20,193 nucleotides of DNA, from the NCBI GenBank assembly GCA_034435015.1, contig DAOTYH010000039.1, positions 1-20,193 on the forward strand, given 5' to 3'. How positions within the stretch are numbered: position 1 is the first letter of the stretch; each line of letters opens with the position of its first letter. The translations under genes and the position numbers were made by a program. The stretch is from DAOTYH01 sp034435015. GTDB taxonomy: Bacteria > Chloroflexota > Anaerolineae > Aggregatilineales > UBA3940. Below the pieces are notes generated by a model. It saw nothing but the letters and a program-made list of their open reading frames with translations. It made no database searches and was not told the DNA's origin. Below are positions 13,344 through 20,193 of the stretch, in pieces.

Positions 13344-15194
13344 ATGTTGCGAGTCTCGTGGTTAAAGTCACGGTTGGTTCTGACACTCATTGGCTTGGCG
13401 GCGTGTGTCTCGGCGCTGGCCGGCTGTACCCTCGCCAGCGAACCGATACCGGCAGGCCCGATCCAGAGCGGCCCCCTGCCCAGCCGACAGCCGGAGACGC
13501 CGGTCAGCCTGCCCAACACCGCCAACGGCGGGCTGATCTTTCTGGAGCGCTGTTCGTCCTGCCACGGCCTGCGCGGAGCAGGCGACGGCACGCTGGCCGA
13601 ACAGATCATCCAGCAGGGCGGCCAGCTCCCCGACCTGAGCGATCCGGCGCTGGCCCGCGCCCGCAGTCCGCAGGCGTGGCACCAGATCATCACCAACGGC
13701 ACGGTCTCAGCAGGCGGCCTGATGCCGCCGTGGGGGCAGACGCTGACCAATGCCGAGCGCTGGGATGTCACCTACTATCTCTACTCGCTCAGCATCCCGC
13801 CCGAAACGCTCGACGAGGGGCAGGCTGTCTACGCCAGCCAGTGCGCGGCCTGCCATGGCGAGAGCGGCGATCAGGAGGGGCTGAACGACCCGGCGGCCAT
13901 GTCGGCCCTGAGCCTGCAAGACATCTATGACCACTACGTCACCGACGGGGGCGACGGGGTTCACGTCTTCGGCGATCAGCTCTCAGAGGAGCAACGCTGG
14001 GCGGTGGCGGCTTATGTCCTCACCTTCTCGTATTCCGACTCGCCGACCGCGCCTGCACAGGCCGAAGCGCCTGCCGCCCCGCTAGAGGAAGCCGAGGCCG
14101 GGCCTGCTGTCACCTCTGAGGCGGGGATCGTACAAGGGGTAGTCGCCAATGCGACCGCCGGCGCCAGCGTCCCTGCCGGTCTGGAGGTCAAGTTGAGCGG
14201 CCTCCGGCTGGACGAGAACGGCAATATCGTGGAGTTCATCACCACCTCCAAGCCGATAGCGGCGGACGGCTCATTCCGCTTCACCAACCTGCCGATGAAC
14301 AACCCCGACTCGGCTTATGTGGTCAGCGTGGTTTACAACGGCGTGGAGTTCGCCAACGGCGTGCGGGTGGACCCGGCCCTTCCCTCCGTTGACCTGCCGA
14401 TCACGATCTATGAGACAACGACTGACCCGTCCGTCGTCACGGTGGACGCCCTCCACTTCGTCATCCGCGAACACCCGGACGCCCTGCTGGTGATGCAGTT
14501 ATATGTATTCAGCAACAGCAGTGACCGCGTCTTTGTCAGCCCGGACCCGGTCAGCGGCGGGCGGCGCGGCAGTGTGGCCATCGCCCTGCCCGCCGATGCC
14601 TACGGTGTGCAGTTCGAAGAAGGGGAGCTGGGCGGGCGGTTCATCGCCGCCGGAAGCCTGATCTATGACATGCGGCAGGTGACGCCCGGAAGCCGCTCGC
14701 ATACGATAGTGGTCAGCTACTTCCTGCCTGACGACGGCACAGGCGGGATCAACGTACCCCTCCTGTATCAGACCAGCCAGATCACCGTGCTGGCGCCGGA
14801 GGGGAGACGGATCAGTTCGGGCCAGTTAAACCCTGCCGGCACGGAGGTCATCAGCGGGGCGGCCTACAATAAATATCTGGGGCAGAATCTGGCGCCCGGC
14901 AGTACCCTGAGCTTCACGGTGCGGCCTGCCTTCTCAGCCCGCACCACCCTTCAGATCGTTTTGGGCGCGGCGCTGGGGGTGGTCGTGATCGGCGGGGTAG
15001 CCCTGCTGATCGTTCAGCGCCGCCGGTGGTCTGAGGCCGAACCGGCAGAGGGCCTCCAGCCGGAGGTTGAAGCCCTCATCCGGCAGATAGCCGAACTAGA
15101 CGAAGCCTTCGAGGCGGGCAGGCTGAACCGCTTCGAGTATGAGGCACAGCGGGCCGCCCTGAAGGCCGCGCTGGCCGAAAAAATGGAGGAGTGA
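13344..15194 (+). CDS. Diheme cytochrome c lipoprotein with C-terminal membrane helix and CcmI-like tail
   Basis: This 616-residue protein starts with a lipobox LAGC (Cys28). Two cytochrome c domains follow: C70-SSC-H74 with candidate axial Met127 in GGLMPPWG, and C167-AAC-H171, whose expected Met position reads GVHVFG (His207) instead. Residues about 260-530 are beta-rich: a carboxypeptidase-regulatory-like or similar sandwich (VQGVVANATAG...) and another domain that I do not recognise. A membrane helix lies at about 536-557, then RRR and a cytosolic helical tail (LIRQIAELDEAFEAGRLNRFEYEAQR). The protein would be anchored at both ends, by lipid and by helix. GGGAG upstream supports start 13344 over longer frames. 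It lies 4 bases before the chelatase gene within the ccm operon. Confidence 0.83.
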   Translation: MLRVSWLKSRLVLTLIGLAACVSALAGCTLASEPIPAGPIQSGPLPSRQPETPVSLPNTANGGLIFLERCSSCHGLRGAGDGTLAEQIIQQGGQLPDLSDPALARARSPQAWHQIITNGTVSAGGLMPPWGQTLTNAERWDVTYYLYSLSIPPETLDEGQAVYASQCAACHGESGDQEGLNDPAAMSALSLQDIYDHYVTDGGDGVHVFGDQLSEEQRWAVAAYVLTFSYSDSPTAPAQAEAPAAPLEEAEAGPAVTSEAGIVQGVVANATAGASVPAGLEVKLSGLRLDENGNIVEFITTSKPIAADGSFRFTNLPMNNPDSAYVVSVVYNGVEFANGVRVDPALPSVDLPITIYETTTDPSVVTVDALHFVIREHPDALLVMQLYVFSNSSDRVFVSPDPVSGGRRGSVAIALPADAYGVQFEEGELGGRFIAAGSLIYDMRQVTPGSRSHTIVVSYFLPDDGTGGINVPLLYQTSQITVLAPEGRRISSGQLNPAGTEVISGAAYNKYLGQNLAPGSTLSFTVRPAFSARTTLQIVLGAALGVVVIGGVALLIVQRRRWSEAEPAEGLQPEVEALIRQIAELDEAFEAGRLNRFEYEAQRAALKAALAEKMEE

Positions 15195-15198
15195 TCCC

Positions 15199-15714
15199 AT
15201 GAGACGTGTGATCGTGCTGGCCATGCACGGCGTCCCGCCAAGCGATTTCCCCCCGCACGAGATAGCCGAGTTCTTCAGCCTGCATGGGCGGCTTGAACAC
15301 GGCGGCGGCCCCGACGGTGAGGCCCTGCGGCGCCGCCGCGACGAGCTGGACGCCAAAATCCGCAACTGGCCGCGCACGCCTCAGAATGACCCTTTCCATG
15401 CCGGGTCGCAGGAGCTGGCCGAGCACCTTCGGCGCGTGACCGGCCAGACGGTTATTGTGGGGTTTAACGAGTTCTGCGCCCCCGACCTCGACACGGCGCT
15501 GGACCAGGCCGCCGGGCTGGCGCCTGATCAGGTGGTGGTCATTACGCCCATGATGACGCGCGGCGGCGGACACTCAGAATCTGACATCCCATCTGCGGTA
15601 CAGCGGGCAAGGGAAAAACACCCCGGCCTGCGGATTGACTATGCATGGCCGTTCGAAGCCGGCGAGGTGGCCCGCTTTCTGGCTGACCAGATCGCCCGGC
15701 TGGGGGAGCGATGA
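15199..15714 (+). CDS. CbiX/SirB-type class II metal chelatase
   Basis: This 171-residue protein belongs to the small chelatase fold (CbiX/SirB). It starts MRRVIVLAMHGVPPSDFP, with His10 at the metal-binding position, and has ITPMMTRGGGHSESDIP with His125 as the second ligand. Glu91 in GFNEFCAPDLDTAL is a third conserved acidic position. Members insert cobalt, nickel or iron into sirohydrochlorin or related tetrapyrroles. Its place inside the ccm operon, with the ccmA ATG overlapping its stop by 4 bases, points to heme or siroheme iron supply, but specificity cannot be read from sequence. Ribosome site GGAGGAG at 15185-15191. Confidence 0.85.
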   Translation: MRRVIVLAMHGVPPSDFPPHEIAEFFSLHGRLEHGGGPDGEALRRRRDELDAKIRNWPRTPQNDPFHAGSQELAEHLRRVTGQTVIVGFNEFCAPDLDTALDQAAGLAPDQVVVITPMMTRGGGHSESDIPSAVQRAREKHPGLRIDYAWPFEAGEVARFLADQIARLGER

Positions 15715-16427
15715 TCGAGGCGCACAACGTGATCAAGGTGTTCGGGGTGCGGCCTGTCCTGCGCGGCGTTGACCTGACCGTCGCCCAGGGGGAGTTCGTG
15801 GCGCTCTTCGGGCCGAACGGGGCAGGCAAAACGACCCTCCTGCGCCTCCTCGCCTCGCTCAGCCGGCCAACCGGCGGCAGGATACGCATCGCCGGCTGGG
15901 AACTGCCCGCTCAGGCCGGGCAGGCGCGGGGCGTGATAGGGGTGGTCTCGCATCAGCCCCTGCTGTACGGCGACCTGAGCGCCGAAGAGAACCTGCGCTT
16001 CTTTGCCCGCCTGTACGGGCTGGGGGGCGCTCAGCGGGAGGCACGCATCGCGGAAGTGCTTCGGGCGGTCGGACTGCATCGGCGGGCCGCCGATCTGGTG
16101 CGCACCTTCAGCCGAGGGATGCAGCAACGGCTGGCCATTGCCCGTGCCATCCTGCATGATCCGCCCGTCCTGCTGTTGGATGAGCCGTACACCGGCCTCG
16201 ATCAGGATGCCGCCGCCACGCTGGACGGCGTCCTGCGTGAGGTGGCTCTGCGCGGGCGCACCGTCCTGATGACCACCCACGATCTAGAACGCGGCCTGAT
16301 GCTGGCAGGGCGGGTGGCGATCCTCAGCCGGGGCGTGATTGCCTATCAGGAGAAGGCCGCCAGCCTCGATGCAGTGGGCTTTGCCCGCATCTACGCCGAC
16401 GTGACCGGTATGGCCGGCTTGCAATGA
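15711..16427 (+). CDS. ccmA: CcmA, ABC transporter ATPase of heme export/CcmE release
   Basis: This 238-residue protein is an ABC ATPase. The Walker A motif is GPNGAGKTT (34-42), the signature is FSRGMQQRLAIAR (133-145), the Walker B is VLLLDEP (153-159), and the switch histidine is His190. The signature SRGMQ in place of LSGGQ is common in CcmA-like proteins. It would partner CcmB (17281) and CcmC/D to release heme-CcmE from CcmC. The start codon overlaps the chelatase stop (ATGA), so translation is coupled. ccmB is separated from it by the metal transporter gene. Confidence 0.93.
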   Translation: MIEAHNVIKVFGVRPVLRGVDLTVAQGEFVALFGPNGAGKTTLLRLLASLSRPTGGRIRIAGWELPAQAGQARGVIGVVSHQPLLYGDLSAEENLRFFARLYGLGGAQREARIAEVLRAVGLHRRAADLVRTFSRGMQQRLAIARAILHDPPVLLLDEPYTGLDQDAAATLDGVLREVALRGRTVLMTTHDLERGLMLAGRVAILSRGVIAYQEKAASLDAVGFARIYADVTGMAGLQ

Positions 16428-16467
16428 AACCTGTTCTTTCTTCTCATCACCTGCCCGGAGGAAAGTT

Positions 16468-17274
16468 GTGAGCATCAGCAAACGTGTGGAAGATGCACGC
16501 AAGGCCTTTGAGAAGGGCGATCTAGAGAGTTCAGCCAAAGCCCACGACCTAGGGCGGATTCGCGCCGAGCACCGCGAGAAACACGGCGGCGTCGGCCATC
16601 AGTACATCGGAGAGATGGTCTACGGCGGCCTGGACGGGATCATCACCACCTTTGCCGTCGTCAGCGGCGTGGCCGGCGCCGACCTGGGGGCGCATGTGAT
16701 CCTGATACTGGGTCTGGCCAACCTGTTTGCCGACGGCTTCTCGATGGCGACAGGGGCCTTCCTGTCCTCGCGCAGTGAGCAGGAATATTACAACCGCGAG
16801 CTGGAACGCGAACGCTGGGAGGTCGAGCACTTCCCGGAGGCCGAGCGGGCTGAGCTGAAGGAGATTTATCTGGCACGCGGCTATTCAGAGGAGAACGCCG
16901 AGCGGCTGGTCGAGGCCCACACCAGCAGTCCGGAGCGATGGGTACAGGCCATGATGATAGACGAGCTGGGGCTTCTGCCCGATGAGCGCAAGCCGCTGAT
17001 CAGCGCACTGGCTACTTTTGTCTCATTTGTCGCAGCCGGCTCAATGCCCCTGCTGATCTACCTGATCGGGCTGATCACCCCCATCCCGCCTGGCATTGCC
17101 TTCCCGATCTCGCTGGCGCTGTCAGCCGCCGCGCTGTTCGGGCTGGGAGCGGCCAAAGTGTTCGTGACCGGCCTCAAGCCGTTGCGCAGCGGCTTAGAGA
17201 TGCTGATCGTCGGCGGGCTGGCGGCGGCGGTCGCCTACGCCGTCGGTGCACTGCTCAAGAATGTAGGCGGGTAA
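16468..17274 (+). CDS. VIT1/CCC1-family iron/manganese transporter
   Basis: This 268-residue protein has the VIT1/CCC1 signature in helix 1: IGEMVYGGLDGIITTFAVVSGVAGA. A second helix follows (LGLANLFADGFSMATGAFLS). An acidic/Glu-rich cytosolic segment (about 108-170) comes next, a feature that binds metal in plant VIT1, and then three further helices. Family members export Fe2+ or Mn2+ from the cytosol. The GTG start at 16468 is preceded by GGAGGAAAG; the frame is open immediately downstream with a hydrophilic N-terminus. It sits between ccmA and ccmB with gaps of 40 and 6 bases, so it is almost certainly in the operon and may supply or balance iron for heme (inference). Confidence 0.9.
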   Translation: MSISKRVEDARKAFEKGDLESSAKAHDLGRIRAEHREKHGGVGHQYIGEMVYGGLDGIITTFAVVSGVAGADLGAHVILILGLANLFADGFSMATGAFLSSRSEQEYYNRELERERWEVEHFPEAERAELKEIYLARGYSEENAERLVEAHTSSPERWVQAMMIDELGLLPDERKPLISALATFVSFVAAGSMPLLIYLIGLITPIPPGIAFPISLALSAAALFGLGAAKVFVTGLKPLRSGLEMLIVGGLAAAVAYAVGALLKNVGG

Positions 17275-17280
17275 CAGAGT

Positions 17281-17982
17281 ATGGACTCCCAGCCCCGCCC
17301 GCGCCGCCCGGTCAGCCTGATCCGTGCCGCCGCGGCCATCGCCTGGAAAGACCTGCGGGCTGAACTGCGCAGTAAAGAGACGCTCAGCGGGATGTTCGTC
17401 TTTGCCCTGCTGGCCATCCTGATCTTCAGCTTTGCGCTGGAGTTCGACCGTACCGGACGGGCGGCCAGCGCCGCAGGCATGCTGTGGGTGACGCTCGTCT
17501 TTGCCGGGACGCTGGGGCTGGGGCGTTCGCTGGGCCGCGAGAAAGATCAGGGTTGCCTCGACGGGCTGTTGCTTGCGCCGGTTGACCGGAGCGCGTTGTA
17601 CTTCGGCAAGCTGGCAGGGAACTTCGTGTTCATGCTGGTAGTCGGGGCAGTGTTGTTGCCCCTCCTGACCATCTTGTTTGACACCTCCTTCTTCAAGCCG
17701 CTGATCGCAGTAGTGCTGTTGCTGGGCATCCTGGGATATGCGGGCGTCGGCACGCTGATCTCGTCTATGTCGGTCTATACACGCGGGCGTGAGGTGCTGT
17801 TGCCGATCCTGCTGTTGCCTATTGCGTTGTCCATCCTGATTCCGGCAGTGCGGGCCACACGCGGCCTGCTGGAGGGCCTCCCGCCGGCTGAGCTGATGAT
17901 CTGGTTCAACCTGCTGATCGCAGCCAACGTGATCTACATCACGCTGGCTTATATGTTGTTCGACTTCGTGGTAGAGGAGTAA
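17281..17982 (+). CDS. ccmB: CcmB, heme exporter membrane subunit
   Basis: This 233-residue protein has a short basic N-terminus, then AAIAWKDLRAELRSKETLSGM, the typical CcmB start, and six hydrophobic segments. The conserved GREKDQGCLDGLLLAPVDRSALYFGK stretch lies after the second helix. It is the membrane partner of CcmA. The gene starts 6 bases after the transporter gene and is followed by ccmC after 15 bases. Confidence 0.94.
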   Translation: MDSQPRPRRPVSLIRAAAAIAWKDLRAELRSKETLSGMFVFALLAILIFSFALEFDRTGRAASAAGMLWVTLVFAGTLGLGRSLGREKDQGCLDGLLLAPVDRSALYFGKLAGNFVFMLVVGAVLLPLLTILFDTSFFKPLIAVVLLLGILGYAGVGTLISSMSVYTRGREVLLPILLLPIALSILIPAVRATRGLLEGLPPAELMIWFNLLIAANVIYITLAYMLFDFVVEE

Positions 17983-17997
17983 GCAAAGCAGAGGGGG

Positions 17998-18744
17998 ATG
18001 AAGGATATGGCTTCAAGAGAGATACAGCCTGCCGGAGCGGCCTCCCGGCCCGTCGGGCTGACCGTGTTGACCGTTTTCACCGCCGTCATGCTGTTGGCGG
18101 CGACGTACATGGCTTTTATCTACGCGCCCACTGAGGCCGCAATGGGCGCGGTACAGCGCATCTTTTACTTCCATGTCGGGGCGGCATGGGCGGGGGCGCT
18201 GGCCTTTCTGGTGACAGTCGTGGCCGGCATAGCCTATCTCACCGGCGGCGGCCGCAAATGGGACGTGGTCGGCCACGCCTCTGTCGAAGTAGGGCTGGCG
18301 CTGATCACCATCACCCTGCTCAGCGGGCCGGTGTGGGCGCAGTTTGCATGGGGCAAGCCGTGGACATGGGACCCTAAGCTGACCTCTTCTGCCGTGATGT
18401 GGCTGTCCTATGCGGCCTATCTGATGCTGAGGGCAGGCATCGAAGACCCCGCCCGGCGCGGGCGCTTCGGAGCGGTGTACGGCATCATTGCCTTTGCCAG
18501 CGTGATCATGACCTATCTGGGGGTGCGTTTTATCAGCGCCACCATCCACCCGACGGTGATCGGCCCCAGCGCCAGCACCGCCTCAACGGATATGGGCATG
18601 ACACCGAGAATGCTCCATGCCATGATCTTCAGCTTTGTGACCTTTACGTTTGTGTATGCCACGCTGTTGTGGCATCGCATCCGGCTGGAGAATCTGGCTG
18701 AGCGGGTCAACGCGCTCAAGGCGCGGCTGTTATCAGGCTCGTAA
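17998..18744 (+). CDS. ccmC: CcmC, heme delivery protein with WWD domain
   Basis: This 248-residue protein has about six membrane segments and a WWD domain WGKPWTWDPKLTSSAVMWL from residue 118. Candidate heme-ligand histidines sit in RIFYFHVGAAW before it and in ISATIHPTVIG after it. CcmC loads heme onto CcmE. The start is uncertain: ATG at 17998 abuts the GAGGGGG run, and ATG at 18007 gives better spacing, shortening the protein by three residues. ccmD follows after 12 bases. Confidence 0.94.
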   Translation: MKDMASREIQPAGAASRPVGLTVLTVFTAVMLLAATYMAFIYAPTEAAMGAVQRIFYFHVGAAWAGALAFLVTVVAGIAYLTGGGRKWDVVGHASVEVGLALITITLLSGPVWAQFAWGKPWTWDPKLTSSAVMWLSYAAYLMLRAGIEDPARRGRFGAVYGIIAFASVIMTYLGVRFISATIHPTVIGPSASTASTDMGMTPRMLHAMIFSFVTFTFVYATLLWHRIRLENLAERVNALKARLLSGS

Positions 18745-18756
18745 AGGAGGAACACC

Positions 18757-18933
18757 ATGCCTGTCCTGCTGATCGAAAGCGCGACGCCCGACACAGCACT
18801 CTTTCTGCTGTTGGGATACGCGATCATTGGAGGGGTGGGGCTGATCTACGTCATCAGCCTGCTGATCCGCCAGCACAACCTCAAACGCGACCTAGAGATC
18901 ATCGAGCGCCTGCAAGACGACGAGAGGGAATAA
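18757..18933 (+). CDS. ccmD: CcmD-like small membrane protein
   Basis: This 58-residue protein has one membrane helix (about 13-37) followed by a basic-then-acidic helical tail RQHNLKRDLEIIERLQDDERE. Size, topology and the position directly after ccmC match CcmD, which stabilises CcmC-CcmE-heme complexes. The ribosome site AAAGGAGG at 18743-18750 is strong. Sequence conservation in CcmD is low, so the call rests mainly on context. Confidence 0.82.
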   Translation: MPVLLIESATPDTALFLLLGYAIIGGVGLIYVISLLIRQHNLKRDLEIIERLQDDERE

Positions 18934-18951
18934 CCGTCAGGCCCACTCTAC

Positions 18952-18994
18952 ACCAAAGCCCCGGCCTCAGCGAGACCGGGGTTTTGGCTTTGGG
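18952..18994. terminator. Rho-independent terminator, probably bidirectional
   Basis: CCCCGGCCTC (18959-18968) pairs with GAGACCGGGG (18972-18981) with one mismatch and a 3-base loop, followed by TTTT at 18982-18985. Outer arms ACCAAAG and CTTTGGGT extend the repeat. On the minus strand the same hairpin also follows the RuBisCO-like gene, so it can end both convergent units. Confidence 0.8.
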
Positions 18995-19017
18995 TGAATG
19001 CTGTGACGACGGCTGGC

Positions 19018-20193
19018 TTATGCTTCTGACGGTTCAGACAGCATACGCCGGAAGTCTGCGCAGTTCTGGGCAATGCTCTGCTTAGGATCGTGCAGTCCGC
19101 CCCCCATGATATAGATCACATCCCGGCCGTAAAACCTATTGAGTTCTGGGATGAGTTCCAGCGTAATCCCGCCGCCGGGGGCCGGCATGATCGGAGGAAG
19201 ACGGCCCAGTTCGGCGTTCGATGCCTCTAGGATGGCACGGCAGTCCTCGCGGGTTGAATACAGCCGCCCTACGTAGTTGGGGAAGATCACAGCGTCAGCG
19301 CCGGCCAGCCGCGGGATCAGGGCGTAATGCACCTGCGCCGACATCCCCTGCTGATGGCTGGTGAAATACAGCCCCGAAAAGGACGGATGGGAGAGGATCG
19401 GCACGGCGATGTCCGGGTCGTTGCGCAGGACGCGGACAACATCCCACCCCGCCAAGCCGGGGATGATCAGCAGGGCTTGTGCGCCCTGCTCGACAGCAAA
19501 ATGGGCACGCTCAAGTATCTCGTCGGCAGGGGCGGTGACATTGGGCGCATAGAGGGTTTTGGTCTCCCGTCCCGCGTTGACCTCCGAGACAGCCTCGATG
19601 CAGGCCCGCACACGCTCTTTGAAGGGAGAAAGCGGCTGGCTGGTCAGGCCGTGATCGTCCTTGATCACGTCTGCCCCGCCCAGCGCGTATTGCCTTGCCA
19701 TCTCCGCTAAAGCCGCGGTGCTTAAGCCCATCGGCTTGATCGTGGCACAGATCAGCGCCCGCCCGGTCACACCGGTCAGCCGGCGGAGGCCGTCTCTGCC
19801 GAAACGCGGCCCCTGGAAACCATTGAGCAGGCTGTCCGGCAGGCTGACTTCCTCAACCCGGATGTGCTTGATCATGCTGATATTGCCGTATACGATGTTG
19901 AGCACCTGCACAAAGTCAGGGCCAATCGTCTCCACGGCATAGCTGATGACAACGCGATGGTACTGCTCGGAGAGGCTGTCGAAGGACTCCAGGCGGCCAA
20001 TGACCTGCGCCCAGAATTCGTTCTGGGGGAGCAGGCGGGCTGGAAACTCAATAGATTGTTCAACACAAATCGCTTGGGCTGTGTGAAGTGCGGTCGTGGC
20101 GTCCTCAAAGATGGAGTAGGTCACCCTGAGCCGATCACCGCTCAGCGGCACGGACGCTTCGGCATACTCCAGCGGCTTGACATGATCGGCCAT
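19018..20193 (-). CDS. RuBisCO-like protein (form IV type), not an authentic RuBisCO
   Basis: This 391-residue protein on the minus strand starts with ATG exactly at the window edge, so a longer upstream extension cannot be excluded. It has a RuBisCO N-domain (RVTYSIFED...TALHTAQAICVEQS) and a barrel with ATIKPMGLS (Lys153) and GGADVIKDDHGL. In the latter, Lys178 and Asp180 match the carbamylated lysine and metal-binding aspartate of RuBisCO, while the following glutamate position is His181. A loop-6 GKxEG motif with the catalytic lysine is absent, replaced by PPIMPAPGGGI, and GGGLH is at 364-368. These features place it among RuBisCO-like proteins, which include enolases/isomerases of methionine salvage and sugar-phosphate decarboxylases. 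The neighbouring genes do not identify its substrate. Confidence 0.88.
   Translation of the reverse strand: MADHVKPLEYAEASVPLSGDRLRVTYSIFEDATTALHTAQAICVEQSIEFPARLLPQNEFWAQVIGRLESFDSLSEQYHRVVISYAVETIGPDFVQVLNIVYGNISMIKHIRVEEVSLPDSLLNGFQGPRFGRDGLRRLTGVTGRALICATIKPMGLSTAALAEMARQYALGGADVIKDDHGLTSQPLSPFKERVRACIEAVSEVNAGRETKTLYAPNVTAPADEILERAHFAVEQGAQALLIIPGLAGWDVVRVLRNDPDIAVPILSHPSFSGLYFTSHQQGMSAQVHYALIPRLAGADAVIFPNYVGRLYSTREDCRAILEASNAELGRLPPIMPAPGGGITLELIPELNRFYGRDVIYIMGGGLHDPKQSIAQNCADFRRMLSEPSEA

Noticed and set aside
19018..20193. Authentic RuBisCO large chain
   Set aside because: The loop-6 lysine motif is missing and a metal-ligand glutamate position reads histidine; the length (391) is also short.
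1..20193. CRISPR array, tRNA, rRNA, insertion sequence or phage genes
   Set aside because: No regularly spaced repeats, no cloverleaf or ribosomal RNA sequence, and no transposase or phage protein was recognised by reading both strands.

Overview
The window is a GC-rich, densely packed bacterial chromosome segment. Nearly all genes lie on the plus strand; there is a partial minus-strand gene at the left edge and a minus-strand gene at the right edge. The complement of genes (a full System I cytochrome c maturation locus with a cysteine-type CcmE, exported proteins with TP-rich linkers, a DD-motif GT-C glycosyltransferase, a RuBisCO-like protein) suggests a Chloroflexota member, perhaps Anaerolineae-like. 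That assignment is an inference from gene style, not a database result.

Layout. (1) 1-202 minus: the N-terminus of a lipoprotein. (2) 287-4520 plus: a polytopic GT-C type glycosyltransferase, a TAP-type alpha/beta-hydrolase lipoprotein and a CRP/FNR-family regulator, closely spaced. (3) 4539-7483: a near-ideal class II FNR-type promoter (TTGATCCAGATCAA placed at -41.5 to a -10 hexamer TATGCT). It drives a small 2x[4Fe-4S] ferredoxin, a cupin, a membrane-anchored octaheme cytochrome of the hydroxylamine-oxidoreductase (HAO) family and an eight-helix membrane protein with an internal duplication and paired histidines. The unit ends at a strong GC hairpin. (4) 7546-18985: a promoter followed by the cytochrome c maturation locus, in the order ccmE, ccmF, CPBP protease, ccmH, ccmG, zinc-ribbon CcmI-like protein, diheme cytochrome, CbiX-like chelatase, ccmA, VIT1/CCC1 metal transporter, ccmB, ccmC, ccmD, and a terminator that can serve both strands. 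(5) 19018-20193 minus: a RuBisCO-like protein that lacks authentic RuBisCO active-site features.

How the parts fit. The regulator lacks FNR iron-sulfur cysteines but carries an FNR-type recognition helix (ETISR), which fits the box just downstream of its own gene. It probably switches on the octaheme operon under low oxygen or nitrogen-oxide conditions (inference). The octaheme protein and its histidine-bearing membrane partner look like a membrane-bound quinone-linked redox complex not assigned to a described HAO complex. The following ccm genes would attach its eight hemes. The ccm locus is itself unusual: CcmE has the CXXXY heme-binding motif reported for systems lacking CcmH and CcmG, yet both are present here. 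Genes for metal insertion, metal transport and a doubly anchored diheme cytochrome with a CcmI-like tail are embedded among the ccm genes.

No tRNA, rRNA, CRISPR array, insertion sequence or phage gene was recognised.
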